DNA from: Kiloniellaceae bacterium
GTDB taxonomy: Bacteria > Pseudomonadota > Alphaproteobacteria > Kiloniellales > J153
Assembly: GCA_021776095.1 (NCBI GenBank)
Contig: JAJFGO010000096.1
Span: 1-43,660, forward strand
Direction of reading: 5' to 3'
DNA: 43,660 nucleotides
This document shows positions 18,060-24,444 of the stretch, piece by piece. The notes below the pieces were generated by a model that saw only the letters and a list, made by a program, of their open reading frames with translations, did no database searches and was not told where the DNA came from. Positions within the stretch are counted from its first letter, which is position 1. Every line of letters starts with the position of its first letter. The position numbers and the translations under genes are program-made.

Positions 18060-18701
18060 TCACGCCAAAACCCGCGCCGATCCGATCATTTCGGCCCCGG
18101 CCTGCGCCATGGCGGCCTTGGCCGCGGCGAGCGAACCGTCGAGATCGATGGCGCGGCAGGCGTCCTCGATCACCAGGCAGGCGAAGCCCTCGCGCGCCGC
18201 GTCGACGGCCGAGAAATGAACGCAAAAATCGGTCGCCAGTCCGGCCAGGAACACACGCCCGAATCCGCGCGTACGCAGATAACCGGTCAGGCCGGTTGGC
18301 GTGGTTCGGTCGTTTTCGAAAAATGCGGAATAGGAATCGATCTCGGGGCGGAAGCCCTTGCGCAGTATCAATTCGGCCCCGGTGGTGGCCAGATCCTTAT
18401 GAAACGCCGCGCCCGGCGTATCCTGAACGCAATGATCCGGCCACAGGGTTTGCGGGCCGTAAGGCATCTCCACGGCTTCGAAAGGTGCGTGCCCGGCATG
18501 AGCAGAGGCGAAGGAGCGGTGCCCCGGCGGATGCCAATCCTGGGTCAGCACAACATGAGCGAAGCGCGCCGCCAAGCGGTTGATGAGCGGTACCACGGCA
18601 TCGCCGTCCGGCACCGCCAGGGCGCCGCCGGGACAAAAATCGTTCTGCACGTCGATCACGAGCAGGACATCCGAGGCCTCGGGCGCGATGGGCTGGGTCA
18701 T
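18060..18701 (-). CDS. pncA: Nicotinamidase
   Basis: Cysteine hydrolase that converts nicotinamide to nicotinate for NAD salvage. It has 213 residues from MTQPIAPEASD (ATG 18701). The catalytic triad is visible as Asp 17 (LLVIDVQNDF), Lys 115 (ILRKGFRP) and Cys 160 (LATDFCVHFSA). The metal site is Asp 55, His 57 and His 61 (TQDWHPPGH). The fully canonical pattern makes this isochorismatase-fold member a true PncA. A longer start at 18782 would overlap the terminators and is rejected. Confidence 0.95.
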   Translation of the reverse strand: MTQPIAPEASDVLLVIDVQNDFCPGGALAVPDGDAVVPLINRLAARFAHVVLTQDWHPPGHRSFASAHAGHAPFEAVEMPYGPQTLWPDHCVQDTPGAAFHKDLATTGAELILRKGFRPEIDSYSAFFENDRTTPTGLTGYLRTRGFGRVFLAGLATDFCVHFSAVDAAREGFACLVIEDACRAIDLDGSLAAAKAAMAQAGAEMIGSARVLA

Positions 18702-18744
18702 GGCAAACAGGATAGCCGGGCGGCGGAGCGAAGGCAAAATCCTG

Positions 18745-18830
18745 CGAAAAAGAAAAGGCGTGGTCCCGAGACCGGGGACCACGCTAGTTCACCCGGGAAA
18801 ACGGGCCCGAACAGAAGGCATCGGGCCCGT
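18745..18830 (-). terminator. Tandem terminator hairpins after peptide B
   Basis: Read leftward, the first hairpin is ACGGGCCCGA/TCGGGCCCGT (18801–18830, perfect 10-bp arms, 10-base loop) followed by TTTT. The second is GCGTGGTCCC/GGGACCACGC (18758–18784, perfect 10-bp arms, 7-base loop) followed by CTTTTCTTTTTCG. Together they insulate the peptide B transcript from pncA. Confidence 0.8.
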
Positions 18831-18842
18831 ACGGGCGGAGAC

Positions 18843-18974
18843 TTAGATGCCCCCGACGAAGGGTGCGACGATGACGAGAATGAAGGGAGAGGCGATCAAG
18901 GTGCCCGCGAAAACCGCCAGGATATCGAGCGTGACGATCGCCCCTTTGCGTAGGAGGATAAAGCGCTCTGCCAT
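18843..18974 (-). CDS. 43-residue single-helix membrane peptide (paralog B)
   Basis: A gene of only 132 bases. The peptide starts MAERFILLRKGAIVTLDILA and continues with a hydrophobic helix (VFAGTLIASPFILVIVAP) ending VGGI. It has the same length as paralog A and 13 of 43 positions identical without gaps. CGGAGAGG lies eight bases before the ATG, and two operator-like palindromes sit upstream at the same mutual spacing. Strong tandem terminators follow. The matched leader, operators, length and residues make a real gene likely. Function unknown. Confidence 0.75.
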   Translation of the reverse strand: MAERFILLRKGAIVTLDILAVFAGTLIASPFILVIVAPFVGGI

Positions 18975-19054
18975 GGGATTGTCCTCTCCGTATCGGGCGG
19001 TGACGCCCTCGTGTTCCGATGGAGAAGACTTAACTACGGCACCGGTCGCGAAGA

Positions 19055-19102
19055 AGTGACCGGCATCACACAGGCTATGACGCCAGCGTGATCGCGGTCA
19101 CA
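19055..19102. promoter_or_regulatory. Paired CRP/FNR-family type palindromes upstream of peptide B
   Basis: AGTGACCGGCATCACA (19055–19070) and CGTGATCGCGGTCACA (19087–19102) each match TGTGA-N6-TCACA at 9 of 10 positions. Their centres are 32 bp apart, the same spacing as the pair before peptide A. They begin about 80 bases upstream of the peptide B start. Confidence 0.65.
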
Positions 19103-19186
19103 CTCGCAGTGCTTTTGCAGCAATTTTGACGGAACGTTGCTGAATTCCGGCCGATTCCGGGGGCACCGGGCAGCCCCGGCCCGGTC

Positions 19187-19957
19187 CTACTGGACCAAAC
19201 TGTCCAGGCGCATCAGGCCGGCGCCGATGATCGGGCCATTGCGGCCATGCTGCACCAGCACGGCGCAGGCGAAATTGCCGTGCGCGGCGGCGCTATCCAG
19301 GTTGAGTGGAATTTCCAGGCGCTCGCCCATCCAGGTTCCCAGCCGCTCCATACGCCGCACGATGTTGGTGTTGCGGATCGTGCGGCCGGCGTTTTCGCCG
19401 CGCTTGACGTAGGTATCCTGGCCCTCGTCAAAAACCGCGAGCCAGATGGTCGCCCCGCGATCCGGCGCATGGCCCTGGGGTATGACCACCCGGCCGCCGT
19501 CGCTAGGGATGAACTCGATGGCCATGGGCTTTGGCCGCGCGGCCGCCTTTTCGATGGTCGCCAAGACCTCGTCACGGCGCGAGCCCACGATATTGTACCG
19601 ACCGTCGATGACGATCTGGGGCGTATAGATGTAGCGCAGGCCCAATTCCTCGGCATAGCGGCGCTGCCGCTCGGTATTCTGCGCGCTGCCATAGGGATCC
19701 TTCCAGCCGATGTAGTCCCAGTAATCGATATGCAGGGACAGGGCGATCACGTCGGTCCGCCGCGATAACTCGTCCAGCAAGGCGTCGGCCGGCGGGCAGG
19801 AACTACAGCCCTGAGAGGTGAAGAGTTCGACCACGACCAAGCTGTCCGCGGGCGTGGGCGCGGCGGCCCAGGCGGGACCGGGCACCGCCCAGGCCAGAAT
19901 GAGCGCGGCGGCGAGGCTCGCGAATTGGGTCGCGCGTCGGAGGGGCGGTCTCGGCAT
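19187..19957 (-). CDS. DUF1223 family thioredoxin-like exported protein
   Basis: A 256-residue protein from MPRPPLRRAT with a signal peptide cleaved near PAWA (residue 31). The mature part starts with VVVELFTSQGCSSCPPADALL, a thioredoxin-type CxxC (Cys 51, 54), and contains HIDYWDYIGWKDPYGS and TPQIVIDGRYNIVGS, all typical of DUF1223. It probably acts in the periplasm as a redox protein; the substrate is unknown. A start 44 codons upstream is rejected because it precedes the signal peptide. Confidence 0.9.
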   Translation of the reverse strand: MPRPPLRRATQFASLAAALILAWAVPGPAWAAAPTPADSLVVVELFTSQGCSSCPPADALLDELSRRTDVIALSLHIDYWDYIGWKDPYGSAQNTERQRRYAEELGLRYIYTPQIVIDGRYNIVGSRRDEVLATIEKAAARPKPMAIEFIPSDGGRVVIPQGHAPDRGATIWLAVFDEGQDTYVKRGENAGRTIRNTNIVRRMERLGTWMGERLEIPLNLDSAAAHGNFACAVLVQHGRNGPIIGAGLMRLDSLVQ

Positions 19958-20127
19958 GATCGGACGATACGCAAGGTGCCCGGTCACAAGCGAATCACGT
20001 TCGGGTGAGACAGCGGTCACCCCAGAGAGGTTTGAAAACACTCCTAAATTCGCCTCTCTGACCTTGCCCGGCCAAGCCCTGCTTGCCATAGTTCCGGACC
20101 TGTTTTGCCCCTTGGGAAGCCGCCATT

Positions 20128-20754
20128 ATGATCTACCTCTTGCGCCACGGCGAGACGGTTTGGAACCGCGAGGGCAGGATACAGGGCCACCGGGATTCGC
20201 CCCTGACCCGCACTGGGATCGCCCAAGCCGAGGCCATGGGCCAGCGGCTGCGGCGCCAAATCGACGATATCCGGCCCTGGGCGATAACCGCCAGTCCCTT
20301 GGGCCGGGCCTGGCAAACCGCCGCTATCGTGGCGGAAATCCTGGGTCTGGCGCCCGAGGGTGTCGCGCACGAGCCGCGCCTGGCCGAGATGGGTTTCGGC
20401 GCCTGGGAGGGCTCGACCTACCAGGAAATCGACGATGCCGATGCCGATGCCGATGCCGATGCCTGGGCGCGGCGCGACGCGGATCACTGGAACTTCCGTC
20501 CGCCCGGCGGCGAGAGCTACGGCGACCTGGCGCAACGGGTCGAGGCCTGGCTGAGCCCAATTCCGGAGGCCGCGAGGCTGATCGTGGTTTGCCATGGCGG
20601 CACCGGGCGTGCGGTGCGGCATAACTACGCCGGTTTGGGCAGCGAGGTCACACTCGCGCTGTCGATCAAGCAAGACGAGATTTACCGCCTGCGCGACGGC
20701 GCCATCGATGTCTTGAAGACAGACCACAGGGCCGGTGATGGCAAAACCTTATGA
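20128..20754 (+). CDS. Histidine phosphatase family protein (phosphoglycerate-mutase-like)
   Basis: A 208-residue phosphatase of the branch 1 histidine phosphatases. RHGE at 6–9 (LLRHGETVWNREGRIQGHRDSPLT) holds the phospho-acceptor His 7; the second His is in VVCHGGTGRAV. A run of five DA pairs (residues 103–112) comes from a perfect GATGCC hexanucleotide repeat and is not part of the family core. The substrate is unclear: it is not necessarily a glycolytic mutase. Its stop overlaps the start of the EamA transporter (ATGA), so the two are translationally coupled. Confidence 0.9.
   Translation: MIYLLRHGETVWNREGRIQGHRDSPLTRTGIAQAEAMGQRLRRQIDDIRPWAITASPLGRAWQTAAIVAEILGLAPEGVAHEPRLAEMGFGAWEGSTYQEIDDADADADADAWARRDADHWNFRPPGGESYGDLAQRVEAWLSPIPEAARLIVVCHGGTGRAVRHNYAGLGSEVTLALSIKQDEIYRLRDGAIDVLKTDHRAGDGKTL
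20434..20463 (+). repeat. (GATGCC)5 tandem hexanucleotide repeat
   Basis: Five perfect in-frame copies of GATGCC within the histidine phosphatase gene, encoding (Asp-Ala)5. Slippage would add or remove DA pairs without breaking the frame. Confidence 0.9.
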
Positions 20755-21629
20755 ACGCGGCCCTCTACATCGCGACCGTGCTTTTCTGGGGTACGAGTTG
20801 GCTGGCAGTTAAACTGCATCTTGGCGTGGTCGCGCCGGAAGTCTCGCTGGTTTATCGTTTCGCCATCGCGGCGGTTTTGACTTTCGCGATCTGCCTGTGC
20901 TTGCGCAAACCAATGCGCTTCTCCCTTATTCAGCATGGTTTCATGGCCGTACAGGGGTTGTTTCTATTCTCCACCAATTTTTACTTGATCTATCTGGGCA
21001 CGCAGTACCTGACCTCGGGCCTAGTCGCGGTCGTCTTCTCGCTGGTCGTGGTCTTCAATATTTTTGGGCAAGCTTTGTTGTTTCGTACGCCAATTGAGGC
21101 ACGCGTCTTGTTGGGCGCCGCCTTGGGTCTGGCGGGCCTGGTGGTTGTGTTCTGGCCCGAAGTCGCCGCCTTCGACCTGACCAAAGACGGCACGCGCGGC
21201 CTTTTGCTGGCCCTGGCCGGCACCTTGTCCGCGTCCCTGGGCATGCTGACCTCTGCCTGGAACCAAAGCCGTCGCGCCTTACCGGTGTTTCAAACCAATG
21301 CTTACGGCATGATGTATGGTGCCATTCTAACGCTAGGCATTTGCTTGGTGAACGGCAGCCCCTTCAACTTCGACCCCTCGCCCATTTATATCGGCGCCTT
21401 GCTGCATCTCGCGGTCTTGGCCTCAGTTGTGGCGTTTTGGACCTACCTAACCCTGGTCGGACGCATCGGCGCCGGCCGTGCCGGCTATGTCACCGCGGTC
21501 TTTCCCCTGGTCGCCTTGACGCTTTCGACCTTGGTCGAAAGTTACGTATGGAGCGCGGCCGCCGTCCTCGGCGTTGGGCTTATCATGCTCGGCAACATCG
21601 CCATTCTGGGCAAGGCCAAACCCGCCTGA
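20751..21629 (+). CDS. DMT superfamily (EamA) transporter
   Basis: A 292-residue inner-membrane protein with about ten hydrophobic segments in two EamA repeats, starting ALYIATVLFWGTSWLAVKLH (typical FWGxxW of the first helix), then FRTPIEARVLLGAALGLAGL and GYVTAVFPLVALTLSTLVE near the end. The transported molecule cannot be predicted. It overlaps the phosphatase gene by four bases. Confidence 0.9.
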   Translation: MNAALYIATVLFWGTSWLAVKLHLGVVAPEVSLVYRFAIAAVLTFAICLCLRKPMRFSLIQHGFMAVQGLFLFSTNFYLIYLGTQYLTSGLVAVVFSLVVVFNIFGQALLFRTPIEARVLLGAALGLAGLVVVFWPEVAAFDLTKDGTRGLLLALAGTLSASLGMLTSAWNQSRRALPVFQTNAYGMMYGAILTLGICLVNGSPFNFDPSPIYIGALLHLAVLASVVAFWTYLTLVGRIGAGRAGYVTAVFPLVALTLSTLVESYVWSAAAVLGVGLIMLGNIAILGKAKPA

Positions 21630-21688
21630 GGTTGGCGCGCCGGATGGAATTGCCCTAGGTTTAGGCCCCATGCATAGGGAGTAAAGCC

Positions 21689-22711
21689 ATGCTGCAAACG
21701 ACAATCGCGGGAAGTTTGCCCAAACCGTCCTGGCTGGCCGAGCCGGAGAAGCTCTGGGCTGAATGGCGCACCACCGGGGACGAGTTGGAGAACGCCAAAC
21801 GGGACGCCGCCCTGGTCTGGCTCAAGGAGGAAGAAGACGCCGGCATCGACATCGTCGGCAACGGCGAACAGTTCCGCGTGCACTTCGTGCATGGTTTTCT
21901 GGAACAGGTCGCGGGCATCGATTGGGCCAAGAAGACCAAGATGGGAATCCGCGACAACCGCTATGTGGTCGACGTGCCGACGGTGACCGGCCCAGTCGCG
22001 CGCCGGGGCTCGATCCACGGCGAGGAAGTGCGCTTCACCCGCGCCCACACCGAACGCAAGCTCAAGTTCACCCTGCCCGGCCCCATGACCATCTGCGATA
22101 CCATCGCCGACGCGCACTACGGCAAACGCGCGGACATGGCCATGGCCTTCGCCGAACTTCTGAACCAGGAGGCCCGCGAGCTCGAAGCGCTCGGCGTCGA
22201 CGTCATCCAGTTCGACGAGCCGGCCTTCAACGTCTTCATGGACGACGTCAAGGACTGGGGCATCGCGGCGCTGCACAAGGCGCGCGAGGGCCTGACGTGC
22301 ACCACTGCTGTGCACATCTGCTACGGCTATGGCATCGAAGCCAATATCGAATGGAAGAAGACGCTGGGCAGCGAATGGCGCCAGTACGAGGAGATTTTCC
22401 CCGCTCTCAACAAAAGCCGGATCGATCAGGTCTCGCTCGAATGCGCGAATTCCAAGGTGCCGCTCTCTCTCATCGGTCTCTTGAAGGACAAGCAGGTCAT
22501 GGTCGGCGCCATCGACGTCGCCTCTCAAGAAATCGAGACGCCGGAACAGGTCGCGGCAACCATCCGGGCGGCGGCGGAATTCGTCGATCCCGCGCGCATG
22601 CTGCCGTGCACGAACTGCGGCATGGCGCCCCTGCCCAAGCCCGTGGCGGAGGGCAAGATCCGCAGCCTCGCCGCCGGCGCCGCCCTGGCCCGCAAGGACT
22701 TCGGCGGATAG
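21689..22711 (+). CDS. Core-MetE methionine synthase family protein (MesD-like)
   Basis: A 340-residue protein equivalent to the C-terminal catalytic half of cobalamin-independent methionine synthase. It starts TTIAGSLPKPSWLAEPEKLW and has LKFTLPGPMTICDTI, DVIQFDEPAFNVF and the likely zinc ligands His 209 and Cys 211 (AVHICYGYG) and Cys 310 (TNCGMAPLP). The sequence closely follows the MesD type as I recall it. MesD often works with MesX (DUF1852), which is not adjacent here. It therefore probably makes methionine from homocysteine with an undefined methyl donor. Confidence 0.85.
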   Translation: MLQTTIAGSLPKPSWLAEPEKLWAEWRTTGDELENAKRDAALVWLKEEEDAGIDIVGNGEQFRVHFVHGFLEQVAGIDWAKKTKMGIRDNRYVVDVPTVTGPVARRGSIHGEEVRFTRAHTERKLKFTLPGPMTICDTIADAHYGKRADMAMAFAELLNQEARELEALGVDVIQFDEPAFNVFMDDVKDWGIAALHKAREGLTCTTAVHICYGYGIEANIEWKKTLGSEWRQYEEIFPALNKSRIDQVSLECANSKVPLSLIGLLKDKQVMVGAIDVASQEIETPEQVAATIRAAAEFVDPARMLPCTNCGMAPLPKPVAEGKIRSLAAGAALARKDFGG

Positions 22712-22721
22712 CTCGGATGCG

Positions 22722-22889
22722 GGTGAACCACAGAGGCTCAGAGAATTTGAAAATACTTGATTCATGTCATGCCCGGACTTGACCCGGGCATCCATCGCGC
22801 CGCTGCGCCGTGGATCGCCGAGTCAGGCCCGGCATGTACATTCTATCAAACTTGCTATTCTCTCTGTGCCTCTGCATCTCTGTGGTGAA
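22722..22889. repeat. Nested inverted repeats (CACAGAG outer, ATGCCCGG inner)
   Basis: Outer arms: CCACAGAGGCTCAGAGAAT (22728–22746) against the reverse of ATTCTCTCTGTGCCTCTGC…CTCTGTGGTGAA (22857–22889). Inside it lies ATGCCCGG-N7-CCGGGCAT (22769–22791) and a decayed partner CCGTGGATCGCCGAGTCAGGCCCGGCAT. The inner unit resembles the common alphaproteobacterial CCCGG-x-TTGACCCGGG intergenic repeat, apparently inserted in the outer element. It ends 10 bases before the next gene start. Confidence 0.65.
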
Positions 22890-22899
22890 AGAATCGCCC

Positions 22900-23535
22900 A
22901 TGCCACCCCAAGACGACTCGCCGCAAATCCTGCGCCTCTGGCCGACGCTCATGCTGCGCCACCGCCTGCCTGGCGCGGCGGCGGCCAATCCGGTGTTGCT
23001 GGAGCTGATCGGCGAGTTGGAGGCCAAGGACGCCCAACTCACCACGAACTATCTGAAGGACAATCTGTTCGAGAGCGATCACCCGGCGATCGCCTGGCTG
23101 CGCGATTGCATCAACCGCGCCACCATCGATTACATCCGCGCGACCGAGATCGACTACGAGTTGAAGTGGAGCGTGCAGGGTTGGGCCAACGTCAATCGAT
23201 TCGGCGACTACCACAACCTGCACAACCATCCGCGCGCCTGGCTATCGGGCACATATTACGTTCAGGTGCCGGCGCAACCCGAAAGCCCGCCGGGCCGCGA
23301 CGACCGCAATCCCGGCGCGATCAGTTTCTTCGATCCGCGCGCCCAGGCCAACATGGTCGCCGTGCGCGGCGATCCGCAGGTCGAGGCCGAACACCGGGTG
23401 TTGCCGGCGGCCGGGGAAGTCCTGCTGTGGCCGGCGTTCCTGCATCACCTGGTACATCCAAACCTGGCGCAGGAGACGCGCGTCTCGGTCTCCTTCAACA
23501 TTATGCTGAAGTGGCAGGACAGCTATCTGCCGTGA
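22900..23535 (+). CDS. Putative 2OG-Fe(II) oxygenase (TIGR02466 family)
   Basis: A 211-residue protein from MPPQDDSPQILRLWPTLMLR. The double-stranded beta-helix motifs are NLHNHPRAWLSGTYYV (metal His about 108/110), ISFFDPRA, and WPAFLHHLVHPN with His 186 followed by Arg 194 (ETRVSVSFN), matching the TIGR02466 group of putative hydroxylases. The substrate is unknown. The ATG follows directly on the intergenic repeat, so an in-frame start 30 codons upstream, inside the repeat, is rejected. Convergent with the methyltransferase, 13 bases apart. Confidence 0.82.
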   Translation: MPPQDDSPQILRLWPTLMLRHRLPGAAAANPVLLELIGELEAKDAQLTTNYLKDNLFESDHPAIAWLRDCINRATIDYIRATEIDYELKWSVQGWANVNRFGDYHNLHNHPRAWLSGTYYVQVPAQPESPPGRDDRNPGAISFFDPRAQANMVAVRGDPQVEAEHRVLPAAGEVLLWPAFLHHLVHPNLAQETRVSVSFNIMLKWQDSYLP

Positions 23536-23548
23536 GGCTGCTCGGCCG

Positions 23549-24187
23549 CTAGGGTCCGGGCTTCTTCGCCACGATGAACAAGGATTTTCCTTTGCCTGGC
23601 TGCCATTGATAGTCGATCTCAAAGCCGGCATCGGTCAAACTGTCTTGCAGCTCCTTCGTGGTGAAGACCTTCACCAGAGGTATCAAGCCAAAGAATTTTC
23701 CGATCGGCCCAATGACTTTAAAGAACTTCATCGTGTCTCCAAGGCATGCCGTACTGCTGACGAAGATGCCGCCCGGCTTGAGCATTTTTTGAACCTTGGA
23801 AATGACGGCTTCCTTGTTTTCCAGCAAGTGTAGGATGCTGAGCCCTAAGACGGCATCGAAGGTCTGATCGGGCGCGCTGAATTCATCGACGGTGGCGCGT
23901 TCGAACGTAACATTCTCGATATTGGCCGCGTCAGCCTTGCCTTGGGCGATTTCGATCATTCTCGAGGAAATATCGATGGCCCGAATGTGTTTCACGAAGG
24001 GCGCATGGGCGATGGCAGTCGAGCCCGTGCCGCAGCCAAACTCCAATACCTCCATATCCGGCCGCAGATATTCGCGCGTGACCCGCAGTTTCTTCTGATA
24101 AGCGTCTTCATCGGCAACCGGTTTTCTCGAATAGCGGTCGGCAATCCTGTCCCAGAATTTGCTTGGCTGACTCATAGTCTTTTCCAT
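23549..24187 (-). CDS. Class I SAM-dependent methyltransferase
   Basis: A 212-residue methyltransferase with motif I VLEFGCGTGS (47–56), the acidic ribose-binding position in IRAIDISSRMIEIA, and LGLSILHLLENKE and LKPGGIFVSST downstream. The C-terminus is basic (GKGKSLFIVAKKPGP). The acceptor is unknown. MSQPSK (start 24175) is an alternative start. Its base composition is somewhat less GC-rich than its neighbours, which may mean later acquisition. Confidence 0.88.
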   Translation of the reverse strand: MEKTMSQPSKFWDRIADRYSRKPVADEDAYQKKLRVTREYLRPDMEVLEFGCGTGSTAIAHAPFVKHIRAIDISSRMIEIAQGKADAANIENVTFERATVDEFSAPDQTFDAVLGLSILHLLENKEAVISKVQKMLKPGGIFVSSTACLGDTMKFFKVIGPIGKFFGLIPLVKVFTTKELQDSLTDAGFEIDYQWQPGKGKSLFIVAKKPGP

Positions 24188-24289
24188 CTATTTCACCGAG
24201 GTTGTGGCGCGAAATATCGATAGCATCAAGCTTGAACGGGGCCGGCAGCACGCGGGCGAGCGCTGGCGAGAGCCGGGGTCTTCGGCGAG

Positions 24290-24436
24290 ATGCCGGTTCC
24301 GGCGTATGCCCAAAGATCCCGGGCCAAGCCCGGGACGACGGTGGGGCTTAGATGCTCAATTAGGAAACGAGCCACAGAGTCATTGAGGCACAGAGAAATC
24401 CAATACCAGCGCAGACTCTGCGTCTCTGTGGTGAAC
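24290..24436. repeat. Intergenic repeats before the methyltransferase and after polA
   Basis: The 257-base stretch 24188–24444 has no gene. It holds CCCGGGCCAAGCCCGGGACGACGG near 24328 (part of a Rhizobiales/Rhodospirillales-type repeat) and a second CACAGAG inverted repeat: CCACAGAGTCATTGAGGCAC (24372–24391) against AGACTCTGCGTCTCTGTGG (24413–24431). It is a relative of the outer repeat at 22.7–22.9 kb. Confidence 0.6.
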
Positions 24437-24444
24437 TCTACGCC

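Noticed and set aside
21542-22795. 417-codon antisense frame over the MesD-like gene
   Set aside because: It mirrors a clear real gene and has no domain pattern.
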